A stretch of 64,000 bases of DNA from positions 186,001 through 250,000 of the forward strand of contig JADKBK010000003.1 in the NCBI GenBank assembly GCA_016715075.1, read 5' to 3'. Under the pieces are notes generated by a model. It saw nothing but the letters and a program-made list of their open reading frames with translations. It ran no database searches and was not told the origin of the DNA. This stretch comes from Bacteroidales bacterium (lineage in GTDB: Bacteria > Bacteroidota > Bacteroidia > Bacteroidales > VadinHA17). Below are positions 20,091-28,978 of this stretch, one piece after another; within the stretch, counting starts at the first letter, position 1, and each line of letters begins with the position of its first letter. A program made the position numbers and the translations under genes.

Positions 20091-20999
20091 TCAGGATTTA
20101 AAATCTGAGAAAAATCCCAGTCCATTCATCCTTTTCACCAGGAAGCTGTAACCTACTGCAGTCCAGAAAGAAAACATGGCATAGATCAATGCGGGTTTTA
20201 CCATTTCCGGATCATTCAGTAATGTTCCTGCAACAAGAAAGGCTAAGGTTGTATTATGAACAGATGCTTCAATTCCAATAGTATAGGAGTTGATTGCCCC
20301 AAGGTTCGTAATTATTCCAAGATAATAACCCCAGGCCATACATAATATATTTAATAACAGAGCATAAGGTAAAATATTGAAAATCTCTTTCATAGTAATT
20401 CCGGTACCGCCGGAATCTCTGCCGGCAAAGAAATATATGACAAAGATTACAGCAAGGGCAACTGTTAAAAAATATTTTATGGGACGCTGGGCTTTTGCTG
20501 CAAATTCAGGCCTGTAAGTTCTGATTAAAACGCCTAAACCGGCCGGGATAATAGTCACTGAAAAAATCTGAATAATTGTTTCCAGGTAGGAAAGATGAAC
20601 TATGGTGGATTTTCCAAGGAAAAACAGCAGGCTGAGATTTACTATGAACGGTATCGTAAAAAGAGTAATTACACTATTGATAGCAGTAAAAGTAATTGAC
20701 AGGGCAACGTTACCTTTAAAAAAATATGTCAGGATCCCTGATGTGGTGCCTCCGGGGCAGGCAGCAAGAATTATCAATCCTACCTTAAAAGGAAGAGCCA
20801 TATTTGAGAAAAAGGAAATAATAAATGCAATTATTGGCAGGACTAAAATCTGAGATGCTAACCCAATTAATAAAGGTTTCGGAAATAAAAAAATATTCTT
20901 AAAACTCCCGGAAGTCAAAGACAATCCTACTCCCAACATTATCAAAGCAAGTATTATGCTTAATAATATGTCAATAAATGAATATGAAGTGGAAGCCAT
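20091..20999 (-). CDS. Bile acid:sodium symporter (BASS) family transporter
   Basis: 302 aa, almost wholly membrane-embedded, with 8-10 predicted helices. Family motifs: AACPGGTTSGILTYFFKGNV, which includes a crossover helix, and GIEASVHNTTLAFLVAGTLL. Bacterial members carry bile acids, pantoate, other organic acids or steroids with Na+; the substrate here is not predictable. A minus-strand -7 element lies 53 nt upstream. No linked metabolic genes are seen. Confidence 0.85.
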   Translation of the reverse strand: MASTSYSFIDILLSIILALIMLGVGLSLTSGSFKNIFLFPKPLLIGLASQILVLPIIAFIISFFSNMALPFKVGLIILAACPGGTTSGILTYFFKGNVALSITFTAINSVITLFTIPFIVNLSLLFFLGKSTIVHLSYLETIIQIFSVTIIPAGLGVLIRTYRPEFAAKAQRPIKYFLTVALAVIFVIYFFAGRDSGGTGITMKEIFNILPYALLLNILCMAWGYYLGIITNLGAINSYTIGIEASVHNTTLAFLVAGTLLNDPEMVKPALIYAMFSFWTAVGYSFLVKRMNGLGFFSDFKS

Positions 21000-21051
21000 A
21001 ACTATACATTTTCAATTCAAACTACAAATAAAATGCTCTTCTCAGTCTAAT

Positions 21052-21059
21052 CAAATATA
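21052..21059 (-). promoter_or_regulatory. -7 element TATATTTG for the BASS gene
   Basis: Minus-strand TATATTTG is an exact TAnnTTTG match, 53-60 nt upstream of the start at 20999. The -33 position reads weakly. Confidence 0.45.
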
Positions 21060-21290
21060 ATACTAAAACACATCATATCAGCTTTGTTATTAAAATAGAT
21101 CTTAACTATCAGCCCCTCTGATATTACTTTGGCCAATCACATTACTCTATCCAAATACAGGCGTGTGAGAGTTATATTATTTCTACCTGATTGCATAATT
21201 GGTAAAGATGAAGGAGATGGTTCCTTTGCCGGTAATCGGTTTAAAAAAGAGGGATAAAATATTGAATAACTACATTTCAATACAGTATTC

Positions 21291-21437
21291 CTATACTTTT
21301 ATATCGCCAAGAAACTCTATATCAATAAAGTACTTATCAGGATCTTCCCTGTAAAACATTCTACAGACTCCTTAGGTTGAAGGCTATGGGGTAAACGGTA
21401 CTGGTTAAATTATTGAGAGCTGTGACAACATTAAAGT
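21291..21437 (-). pseudogene. Relic of a VOC/glyoxalase-family gene (C-terminal fragment)
   Basis: In the 519-nt gap upstream of the BASS gene, the minus strand encodes GVCRMFYREDPDKYFIDIEF then LGDIKV and a stop at 21291. This resembles the last strands of VOC proteins (R-x-FY-x-DPDG-x-x-IE). Upstream the frame is broken near 21371: VVTALNNLTSTVYPIAFN continues in another frame. No start or N-terminal half is present, so it is a decayed fragment. The family call rests on a short stretch. Confidence 0.4.
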
Positions 21438-21438
21438 T

Positions 21439-21470
21439 AAGCCCCGCAGATCAATGATCCGGCGGGGCTT
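21439..21470. repeat. GC-rich palindrome (stem AAGCCCCGC/GCGGGGCTT), repeat copy 2
   Basis: A perfect 9-bp stem around the core AGATCAATGATCCG. No U-tract follows on the plus strand, so it is not a standard intrinsic terminator, although it stands 48 nt beyond the stop of the coiled-coil gene at 21519 on the minus strand. The related sequence at 19985-20008 makes it a dispersed repeat pair. Confidence 0.5.
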
Positions 21471-21518
21471 GCTATAAATTTACCCGGAAGTCATATATTC
21501 CAGGGATATGTTATGAGT

Positions 21519-22523
21519 CTATATTGTTGTCTCTACAACTGCATATTTTGAAATTTTCCAGAAAAGTGCAGGATCTTTAATCTCAATATATTCAATTTTT
21601 TTGTTCTTATCACGCATAAACTGATATGAATTGGCAGGATGCTCAGAGATAAGCTTAGCCGTTTTTGAATTCACCGGAATTGATAACGTTTTGCTCAGAT
21701 CGATCTGGACGAAAGAACTGTCGGAAAAATCCCCAAGCAAAGCTTTCGTTTTTCCAAGACCTATAAAACCACCTTCCTTGGTTAAAAGCCCCTTAGCCTT
21801 CAGCTGCTTATACGTTCCGCAGGCAAAAAAAGCCTTATTCATCTCATAAGTCTGGATATTGATCTTTTCATCCTTCTGAACAATAGTGTTATTCAGATCG
21901 GAATTTTGAGTGTTGAGCTGATCAATCTCGAAGTTTTTACTGACAAGACTTGTCTTCAAATCTGCAATTTCAACTTCACTTTGTTTTACAGATGCTTCCA
22001 GATCAGCAATCTTATTCTGCAGAACCTTTATTGTTCCGCCCGACTTATGCAATTGAGAATTCAAAGCGGCAATTTTCTGCTTATTCTGTTCAAGTAATGT
22101 ATTAATGTATTTAATATCATCCAGTACTTGTTGTCTTTTGTCCTTGGCAAATTCAGTATTCGAAGCATTAATTGAGATAATATGCTCCTTGTCCTTTATC
22201 AGTGCGATATTTTTTTCAATATCGTCAAATGTGTTAATCCATTCACCTATCACTGAATCACGGGAACTTATATTACCTGTGAATGTGATCTTCTGGGTTT
22301 CCATCTGACTAAGCAGCAATTTATGCTCGCGGTTATAAAGGGAATAAACGACTATCCCGGTTACAATCAACAGTAAAAGGCCAATGATTGAAGTGGTTAT
22401 TACTCCTTTTTTCATTCCCTCTCTCCTGGTCCTGTTTTCATTTTCCCTCAAAATAGCTTCACTTTTCCTGGCTCCCGAATTATCATTTAAAGGTTTGGGA
22501 TCAATGTGTTCATCATTTTTCAT
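21519..22523 (-). CDS. Single-pass membrane protein with long coiled coil, function unknown
   Basis: 334 aa. A charged N-terminus (1-37) is followed by one membrane segment (VITTSIIGLLLLIVTGIVVYSLY, ~40-62). Residues ~70-225 show heptad-like spacing typical of coiled coil (LLEQNKQKIAALNSQLHKSG; KIADLEASVKQSEVEIADLK). A C-terminal globular part (~230-334) begins KAFFACGTYKQLKAKGLL. I recall similar hypothetical proteins in Bacteroidota but no function. Unusually for this window it has a strong Shine-Dalgarno (AGGAGG about 8 nt before the ATG) and a good promoter. Confidence 0.75.
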   Translation of the reverse strand: MKNDEHIDPKPLNDNSGARKSEAILRENENRTRREGMKKGVITTSIIGLLLLIVTGIVVYSLYNREHKLLLSQMETQKITFTGNISSRDSVIGEWINTFDDIEKNIALIKDKEHIISINASNTEFAKDKRQQVLDDIKYINTLLEQNKQKIAALNSQLHKSGGTIKVLQNKIADLEASVKQSEVEIADLKTSLVSKNFEIDQLNTQNSDLNNTIVQKDEKINIQTYEMNKAFFACGTYKQLKAKGLLTKEGGFIGLGKTKALLGDFSDSSFVQIDLSKTLSIPVNSKTAKLISEHPANSYQFMRDKNKKIEYIEIKDPALFWKISKYAVVETTI

Positions 22524-22564
22524 GTTATTTCCTCCTTGTGTTGATTATATATAAAAATTGATTT

Positions 22565-22593
22565 CAAAATTATTTGCTGTGGAACACCTGCAA
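22565..22593 (-). promoter_or_regulatory. Promoter of the coiled-coil membrane protein gene
   Basis: On the minus strand the -7 element TAATTTTG is at 22572-22565 and a TTTG -33 lies about 18 nt upstream (TTG at 22593-22591). The start codon is 42 nt downstream. Confidence 0.5.
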
Positions 22594-22840
22594 ACAGGTA
22601 TTAAGAAAATATTTGCTTCTGAAAATTCTTTAGTGACGAAGTAGCTTCAGGCAAAGGAGTCGGATCTCTGCAACAGAATCAAAGGTAGTACCTGTAAAAA
22701 TTCTGCTATTACACAATTATTTAAAATGCTTACATCATTCACATAGCTGCTGCTCTCTCACTCTTGAACTCGACTGGCTGGAACTTTGCGAGGTTAACAA
22801 CGATTTGGAATTGCAGCCTCATTTATTAAGGAGGCAAAAT

Positions 22841-22897
22841 ATGTGTGAACTATGTAAATTATGTCTGTTTAAATGTAATATCTGCAAGAGTCAGTGA
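22841..22897 (+). CDS. Cysteine-rich 18-aa micro-ORF
   Basis: The ORF encodes MCELCKLCLFKCNICKSQ, with five Cys in CxxC, CxxC, CxxxC and CxxC spacing. A full Shine-Dalgarno AAGGAGG (22828-22834) sits 6 nt before the ATG, which is notable in a genome where most genes lack one. It lies in the 584-nt gap (22524-23107), otherwise empty to my eye, and 210 nt upstream of a small exported protein gene. It could be a metal-binding microprotein, a leader peptide, or chance. No homologue is known to me. Confidence 0.4.
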   Translation: MCELCKLCLFKCNICKSQ

Positions 22898-23063
22898 ACT
22901 TATCTTTGGTTCTGGGGATCTTATCATAGCAAAGATAAAAAGGCATGACTGAAGATAAGGAACCCTCGGCTGATACCAGATTCAGCTATTAAGGTTTTTC
23001 TGAATGAAAGAATCATATAACTTATTTAAATAATTATGTAACAATCTAAATATCAATTTATTG

Positions 23064-23071
23064 TAATTTTG
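23064..23071 (+). promoter_or_regulatory. -7 element TAATTTTG
   Basis: An exact TAnnTTTG match, 37 nt before the ATG at 23108. No matching -33 TTG. Confidence 0.45.
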
Positions 23072-23107
23072 AGTCTAAGTTTAAATTAATAATCAATTAC
23101 TTCTGTC

Positions 23108-23437
23108 ATGAAAAAAAATCTATTCCTAAGCTTCTTAATAATATTTTTATTAAGCGCTACATCATTCGCAGTTTTTGCATCTCCAAAAAATGAATCTGAC
23201 AAAACAGCAGCTCCTGAAACGAGAGAAAATAAGCTTTCAGATGAAGAATTAAGCCGCCTGAGCAAGCGTGCTGAAACAGATAATCTGTCCAATTCAAGCT
23301 TTTCCAGCAAAGAAAAGAGCGATTCAAAGAATGATCTCAAAGCATCAAATCAGGTCATTGTAGAACATCGTCATCATGGATATTATTATGGCGGAGGCAT
23401 TCTGCTGGTTATCATTCTTGTAATTATTCTTATTTGA
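23108..23437 (+). CDS. Small exported/membrane protein, function unknown
   Basis: 109 aa. Signal-type N-terminus (FLSFLIIFLLSATSFAVFA), a polar central region rich in Ser, Lys, Asp and Glu (~25-82), a His/Tyr/Gly cluster (EHRHHGYYYGGG, ~85-96), and a C-terminal hydrophobic tail (ILLVIILVIILI). It may be anchored in the inner membrane by the tail. The HRHH group could bind metal, but that is speculation. It is followed by a hairpin terminator at 23544. Confidence 0.6.
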   Translation: MKKNLFLSFLIIFLLSATSFAVFASPKNESDKTAAPETRENKLSDEELSRLSKRAETDNLSNSSFSSKEKSDSKNDLKASNQVIVEHRHHGYYYGGGILLVIILVIILI

Positions 23438-23543
23438 GCAAAAGGATAATCCCGTTTTTGGCAATTAACAAACTGTCAAATCCGGGAACATAAATTCATC
23501 TCTGAATTTATAATACTGAAATCATACCAAAAATCTCTGGTGA

Positions 23544-23571
23544 GGGTGTCTCAAAAGGACACCTTCTTTTG
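23544..23571 (+). terminator. Intrinsic terminator after the small exported protein gene
   Basis: GGTGTC/GACACC stem around TCAAAAG, followed by TTCTTTT. A near-identical hairpin occurs at 63609-63639 on the minus strand. Confidence 0.55.
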
Positions 23572-23760
23572 TTTATGTTCATTTCTTTTTGTTCGTCCAA
23601 AAAGAAACGAACCAAAGAAAAAGGGCGCCGGAAATGAAAACTTCAGCCTTTTTTGGCAAAATGCCTTTGGCGTCACGCTCCCAAAAAAGGCTGAAGTTCG
23701 CGCCATTTCCGGTTTGCCACCGCACGTTTCCACTCGAAATTACTGTTGATAATTGATGTA
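23571..23760. repeat. Extragenic repeat element with a large imperfect hairpin
   Basis: An 18-bp perfect inverted repeat (23639-23656 and 23681-23698, AACTTCAGCCTTTTTTGG) is flanked by a second pair of arms CCGGAAATG (23628-23636) and CATTTCCGG (23704-23712). Several short ORFs here on both strands are low-complexity Lys/Arg/Phe shadows, not genes. I recall similar sequence as an extragenic repeat in Bacteroidota. It fills most of the 386-nt gap between the small exported gene and the transposase. Confidence 0.5.
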
Positions 23761-23799
23761 AAGTGTTGAAAAAAAGGGGGATGCCTCCCCCCTCCAAGA

Positions 23800-23823
23800 A
23801 CCTCAGGTTAAGTAACTTGAGGT
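23800..23823 (+). promoter_or_regulatory. Palindrome immediately before the transposase start
   Basis: A 24-nt near-perfect palindrome with ACCTCA/TGAGGT outer arms and GTTA/TAAC inner arms ends exactly at the ATG at 23824. It could limit transposase translation by hairpin formation, or be part of the element's end. Confidence 0.4.
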
Positions 23824-25367
23824 ATGCAAAAAAATAGTAGAACAAAGGTAGTCTTTAAAGATTACAGTCCCAATCAAATTTTACTTCTTCCACCTTCACT
23901 GGAAGAGATGATAGATCCGAACCATCCGGTTAGAATTGTAAATCAAGTCATTGATAGTCTTGATTTAGATTTATTAATAAAAAAATATAAGGGAGGAGGA
24001 TGTTCAAGTTATCATCCTCGTTTACTGCTTAAGCTTTTGGTATATGGTTATCTATCTAACCAATACTCCAGCCGGAAAATAGAACAGGCAACAAAGCAGA
24101 ATATATATTTTATGTGGCTTAGCGCAATGAGCTATCCTGATCACAATACAATAAATCGTTTTCGGGGTGATAGGTTAAATGGTGTTTTGAAAGAGATCTT
24201 CAGTCAGGTCGTTTTGTTACTCTATGAGATAGGAATAATAACATTGAAGGAAGCCTATCTTGATGGGACCAAGATAGAGGCTAATGCCAATCGATACACA
24301 TTTGTATGGGGTCGCAGCATAAGCAAGAGTAAGGACAGGATAAAGAAGCAACTGGATGAATTATGGAGCTATGCTGAATCTGTAGCCAGGGAAGAGCTCG
24401 AGAATAATGAACCTGAAAGCTTTGAAAAGATAGATCAGAAATCAGTTCAGAGAACAATAGAGAGTATCGATAAAGCTCTGAGAGGAAAACAGGTCGATAA
24501 GGAAGTAAAACAGAAGCTTAACTATGCCCGTAAGAACTGGCCTGAAAATCTCAAGAAGTATGAGCTGCAGGAAAAACATTAGGCAAACGTAACAGTTATT
24601 CCAAAACCGATCCCGATGCTACCTTCATGAGGATGAAAGAGGATCATATGCTCAATGGCCAGCTAAAGCCTGGATATAACTGGCAGATAAGTACTGAGAA
24701 TCAGTGTATTTTAGGATACACCATCCATCAGACTACTAATGATATTAACACCCTTCAAACCCACATGGAATCTTTAAAAGAAAACCTTGGCAAGATGCCT
24801 GAGACTCTTGTTGCTGATGCTGGATATGGGTCGGAAGAAAATTATGAATACCTTGAAAAGAACTCTGTAGAGGCTTACGTTAAATATCAATACTTCCACA
24901 AAGAACAGAGTAAAAAATGGAGAGAAGATCCTTACAGAACTGAGAATCTACCGTATAATAAGGAGAATGATAGTTACACCTGCCCAATGGGGCAACAAAT
25001 GAACTTTATCAAAGAGAAGATAAAGATTACAGATAATGGGTTTAGACAGATAAAACGATTATATCAGGCAGAAAACTGTAATGGTTGTCCAGTGAGAGAT
25101 GTCTGTAACAATAGCAAATCAAACAGAATAATAGAGATAAACGAAAGACTAAATCACTATAAATCAATAATAAGAGAAAGGCTTACCAGTGAACGAGGGA
25201 AAAAATATCGAAGTCAGCGTCCCGTGGATGTGGAAGCTGTCTTTGGAATAATAAAGTGGAATAGAAACTATAGGAAATTTTTGCTCAGAGGTCTTGAAAA
25301 AGTAGAGATAGAGGTCGGATTATTAGCTTTATCACACAACTTAAGCAAAATAGCTGCAAGGAATTAG
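23824..25367 (+). mobile_element. IS1182-type transposase, one frameshift; element ends not resolved
   Basis: Two frames (stop at 24582, resuming before 24627) make one DDE transposase of about 514 aa. The N-terminus (MIDPNHPVRIVNQVID, then SYHPRLLLKLLVYGYLSNQ) is the IS1182 helix-turn-helix region. Catalytic candidates are Asp in YLDGTKIEA, Asp in LVADAGYGSEE, and Glu in VEAVFGIIKWNRNYRKF. A Cys cluster (CNGCPVRDVC) is typical of the family. The frame changes by -1 at AAAAA 24572-24576, so one A may be missing, or the site could allow -1 slippage, which I do not know for IS1182. A weak end-like pair (TGAGGGTGTCTCA at 23541, TGAGGCCGTCTCA on the other strand at 25476-25488) is more easily read as two terminators. 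Confidence 0.82.
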
Positions 25368-25457
25368 AAGATAATCCTTGCTCTTTTGGAAATCCATGCA
25401 GAAATATTAAAAAAATCAGAAGTCCTTAAAATGATCAGAAAAATCTCAAATAAAAAA

Positions 25458-25492
25458 GCCGTCTCAATTATGATATGAGACGGCCTCATTTT
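25458..25492 (+). terminator. Intrinsic terminator downstream of the transposase
   Basis: A perfect 9-bp stem GCCGTCTCA/TGAGACGGC (25458-25466, 25476-25484) is followed by CTCATTTTTTA, and an A-rich run precedes it, so it could work on both strands. It lies in the 284-nt gap before the sensor kinase. Confidence 0.75.
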
Positions 25493-25651
25493 TTATTATT
25501 TATATATAAGCAGGAAATGTTTTAAGGAATTCCGCTTTCACTTATTTTTTTTGTTATTTCACTTAATATAATACTCAGGAGATTGAAGATATTTGAATTC
25601 TATCTGCTAATGACTGATTTTTGATCCATATTTTACTTAAAACTGTCAGAT

Positions 25652-26671
25652 ATGAAAAAATCAGTATTCTATTTTCTGCATGCATTAGTAATCCTGTTTT
25701 TTGTTTATCAATGCATATCCAATTTAAAGTCAGTATCTGTCTATTATAAGGAGCCACTATCCACTGCGATACTGGATGGTGTCTGTGTCTGGGGGTCAAT
25801 ACTCGGCTTAATTTATGTATCATACTGGGTGTTTACTCCAAAATACCTGGTTAAAAAGGAATATTTAAAGTTCATTATCAGTACAATAAGCATTGTATTT
25901 GGATTTGTCTTATTTATAAATGCAGCAGGCTTTTTTATTAGTCATATCCTGAAAGTAAAGACGCACACTTTTGATAGCGGATGGGTGTTTGGAATCGCTG
26001 CCGGATGGGCATTCTTCTTTGGTTTGGTTGGTACATTGTTACGTCTTTTTATCAAATGGATTCAGGATTCTCAATATAAAGCGGAATTGGAAAAACAGAA
26101 CCTCAGAAGCGAGCTTTCTTTACTGAAAAACCAGATTAATCCTCACTTTCTTTTTAACTCTTTGAACAATATTGATTCACTGATTGATGATACATCCCCG
26201 AATGCTTCCCGAGCCTTGGGTAAATTATCCGATATAATGCGGTATATGGTATATGATTCTGAGAAAGAATTTGTTCCTCTTCAAAACGAAATATCTTATA
26301 TAAAAAACTATATTGATCTTCAAAAGCTGCGGATACCTAATCAGGAAATCATCAAGCTAAGCATAAATGGAGATATATCCCAGCAACAGATAGCACCTAT
26401 GCTATTTATTCCTTTTGTCGAGAACGCATTTAAACATTCATCAATGAAAGACAAACCTGACAATTGTATTAAAATTAAATTTGAAATAGCTGAAAAGAAA
26501 ATCCGGTTTCATTGTTACAATACTAAAAAGGAAATAGTAAAGGATGAGTCCAGTGGCATAGGTCTTGAAAATGTAAAAAGGAGACTTGAATTGCTTTATA
26601 ATGATATGCATAAACTGGAAATCAGCAACTCAGATAAGAGTTTCTCAGTATATTTAGATATTAATCTGTAA
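25652..26671 (+). CDS. LytS-type sensor histidine kinase
   Basis: 339 aa. Four predicted membrane helices (~1-145, e.g. FIISTISIVFGFVLFINAAGFF) followed by a short linker and a His_kinase domain with NQINPHFLFNSLNNID, whose His is the phosphorylation site. A C-terminal ATPase domain follows (FIPFVENAFKHS, GIGLENVKRRLELLY). It partners the LytTR regulator 3 nt downstream. The signal is unknown. Confidence 0.9.
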   Translation: MKKSVFYFLHALVILFFVYQCISNLKSVSVYYKEPLSTAILDGVCVWGSILGLIYVSYWVFTPKYLVKKEYLKFIISTISIVFGFVLFINAAGFFISHILKVKTHTFDSGWVFGIAAGWAFFFGLVGTLLRLFIKWIQDSQYKAELEKQNLRSELSLLKNQINPHFLFNSLNNIDSLIDDTSPNASRALGKLSDIMRYMVYDSEKEFVPLQNEISYIKNYIDLQKLRIPNQEIIKLSINGDISQQQIAPMLFIPFVENAFKHSSMKDKPDNCIKIKFEIAEKKIRFHCYNTKKEIVKDESSGIGLENVKRRLELLYNDMHKLEISNSDKSFSVYLDINL

Positions 26672-26674
26672 TAG

Positions 26675-27373
26675 ATGCTTATACGGTGTATCATTATCGA
26701 AGATGAGCCTTTGGCTTTGAAAAAACTTGTGGGCTTTATCAACAGGATTGATTACCTGAAAATATCCAAAACCTTTGATAACGCTGTGGAAGCCATCAGT
26801 TTCCTGAAAATCAATCCAGTTGACATTATTTTTCTTGACATACAAATGGAAGATTTTTCAGGTATTCAATTTCTGGAATCCATAAAACTGAGGCCAAAGG
26901 TAATTATCACAACAGCATACGATAAATATGCAATTCAGGGCTATGAACTTAATGTAGCTGATTATCTGTTAAAGCCAATCACCTTCGAAAGGTTTGTCCA
27001 GGCAGTGGAAAAAGTCTCTTGTAATATTATTGACAATTTCAATGAAGCAGCCAGGGATTTTATCTTTGTTAAAACAGAATACAGACATGAGAAGATTAAA
27101 ATTTCAGATATCTTGTATATTGAGGGAATGAGTGAATACTTAAGAATTGTGACGAAAGATAAAAAAATTATGACTCTGCAAAATTTTAAATCAATGCAGG
27201 AAATACTCCCGGAAAACATTTTTGTTCGTGTTCACAAATCATTTATGATTGCACTTGATAAAATTGAAAGTATAGAAAGAAACAGGATAAAGATCAAAGA
27301 TCTGAATATACCTATAAGTGAGACCTATATGGAAAGTTTTTATAACAAGCTGGGGATAAGGAATAAAAAATAA
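26675..27373 (+). CDS. LytTR-family response regulator
   Basis: 232 aa. Receiver domain with acidic pair ED (10-11), phospho-acceptor D55 in IIFLDIQM, and K of LLKP. The C-terminal LytTR DNA-binding domain (~125-230) has FIFVKTEYRHEKIKISDILY, IVTKDKKIMT and FVRVHKSFMIALDKI. It is co-transcribed with the LytS-type kinase (3-nt gap). Target genes are unknown; the secreted hydrolase 60 nt downstream is a candidate. Confidence 0.92.
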   Translation: MLIRCIIIEDEPLALKKLVGFINRIDYLKISKTFDNAVEAISFLKINPVDIIFLDIQMEDFSGIQFLESIKLRPKVIITTAYDKYAIQGYELNVADYLLKPITFERFVQAVEKVSCNIIDNFNEAARDFIFVKTEYRHEKIKISDILYIEGMSEYLRIVTKDKKIMTLQNFKSMQEILPENIFVRVHKSFMIALDKIESIERNRIKIKDLNIPISETYMESFYNKLGIRNKK

Positions 27374-27434
27374 TATCTTCGGATGTCGGAAAAACAAGTA
27401 AGAAAAAATCCGGAATATGGGAACGATTTTTAAT

Positions 27435-28823
27435 ATGAAATTCAGCCTGGTCTTCTTACTCCAGACTTTGCTGTCTCAATCATTTCTGTTCTCGCAGTTA
27501 TCTGTCATGGACCAGGTTACTGATACTGTGAGGTGCCTTGATAACAAAGGCCAAAGTTATGCTTTCTATGAGCCAGCACAATACAATGATAAAAAGAGCT
27601 GGCCGGTCATTCTTATATTTGATCCTTCAGCGAGGGGAAGAACAGGTGTTACTGCTTTCCTTGAGGCAGGTAAAAAATACGGATTCATCCTTGCCTGCTC
27701 AAATAATTCGCGCAATGGACCACAGGGAGAAAACTTCATTGCTGCCGCAGCAATGCTTCATGATATTGAAGGACGATTCAATATTGATCAGCAACGTATC
27801 TATGCCGCAGGTTTCTCAGGAGGATCACGTTTTGCTATGTCGTTGGCAGTGAAGGATAAGAGGATCGCCGGTGTCATAGGCTGCGGAGCCGGCCTGCCTA
27901 ACGATGTTAATAAGCATCCGGCCGGAAATTCATGCTTTTTATATTATGGCCTGGCCGGTACAAGCGACATGAATTATCTTGAAATGCACGACCTGCCTGA
28001 CTTCTTCAGCAACAAGACGATGGTGACATCTTATCTCAGGACATTCTCAGGGGGACATCAATGGCCCGATTCTGATTTGATAGCTGATGCTGTGGAATGG
28101 CTTGTTCTTCAGGCAATGAACAGGAAGGTAATACCAGCCGATCAGACTTTCATCTCATATTTTGAGAATAAAACTCAAAACCTCATCACTTCACAATTAA
28201 CTGCGGGGAACAAGTTTGATGCATTAAGGTATATGAGGTTTGCCGCACGGGATTTCCAGGGAACTACTTTTGCCTCCCGGATGACACAGTTACTGACAGA
28301 CTCCGAAAAATCGGCCGAATTTCGCACAGAAAACCGAAAATGGGATAAAATGGCCGGAATTGAAATGGGGAGAAGGGAAAAATATTTTAAATACCAGAAT
28401 GAGATCCTCAAATCAGTTTCAATACCCGACAGTGCATCGGTCTGGTGGGAAAAAGAGATCAGATCGCTGCTAAGACTTCGTGATAAGGGCAGCCCTGAAA
28501 ACAGTCAGATGGCATCAAGAGTCCTGAATTTCATCTCTATCCTCAGCTATGAGCAAGGGGCATCCTATTTCAGGTACCAGCTTTATCCGCAGGCAGCTTT
28601 CCTCTTTGAGATCTGCACTTTATCAGACAGTGAAAACCAGTATAATTATTATAATCTTGCCAGGTCGCTGGCCGGATCAGGTAAAACAAAGGAGGCAGTT
28701 GATGCACTATCTGCAGCCATTAGCCATGGCTTTAATTCAAAAGAAACTGTTGAGTCCGATCCTTCCTTTATGAAGATAAGGGACGACTCAGGGTTTAAAG
28801 CCTTGATAATTAAAATGAAATGA
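27435..28823 (+). CDS. Secreted alpha/beta hydrolase with C-terminal TPR-like repeats
   Basis: 462 aa from the ATG at 27435, which gives a compact signal peptide (MKFSLVFLLQTLLSQSFLFSQ); an ATG six codons earlier (27417) is also in frame. Residues ~20-230 form an esterase/PHB-depolymerase-like fold: WPVILIFDPSARGR, the nucleophile elbow GFSGGS, and GGHQWP with a likely catalytic His. The C-terminal ~200 residues are helical, with a TPR-like tail (YYNLARSLAGSGKTKEAVDALSAA). Probably periplasmic. It follows the LytTR regulator by 61 nt and may belong to its regulon. Confidence 0.75.
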   Translation: MKFSLVFLLQTLLSQSFLFSQLSVMDQVTDTVRCLDNKGQSYAFYEPAQYNDKKSWPVILIFDPSARGRTGVTAFLEAGKKYGFILACSNNSRNGPQGENFIAAAAMLHDIEGRFNIDQQRIYAAGFSGGSRFAMSLAVKDKRIAGVIGCGAGLPNDVNKHPAGNSCFLYYGLAGTSDMNYLEMHDLPDFFSNKTMVTSYLRTFSGGHQWPDSDLIADAVEWLVLQAMNRKVIPADQTFISYFENKTQNLITSQLTAGNKFDALRYMRFAARDFQGTTFASRMTQLLTDSEKSAEFRTENRKWDKMAGIEMGRREKYFKYQNEILKSVSIPDSASVWWEKEIRSLLRLRDKGSPENSQMASRVLNFISILSYEQGASYFRYQLYPQAAFLFEICTLSDSENQYNYYNLARSLAGSGKTKEAVDALSAAISHGFNSKETVESDPSFMKIRDDSGFKALIIKMK

Positions 28824-28978
28824 AGATCCCGGAGATACCTCCAGAAATCATAAAAGAGGAGTTATTGAAATTATCTTTTTAATGGCTACTTATTTCACCA
28901 ATAAAAACTCACTTTCAGCAATTCTAAAAATAAAGAATCTGTGGCTGATATGGCTCCACAGAAAATACTTATTTCATG

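Noticed and set aside
23540..23845. Overlapping 60-88 aa ORFs on both strands
   Set aside because: They arise from the AT-rich inverted repeat and have no coding character.
23541..25488. TGAGGGTGTCTCA / TGAGGCCGTCTCA as terminal inverted repeats of the IS element
   Set aside because: Both are arms of hairpins with T-runs that explain them as terminators, and no target-site duplication is visible.
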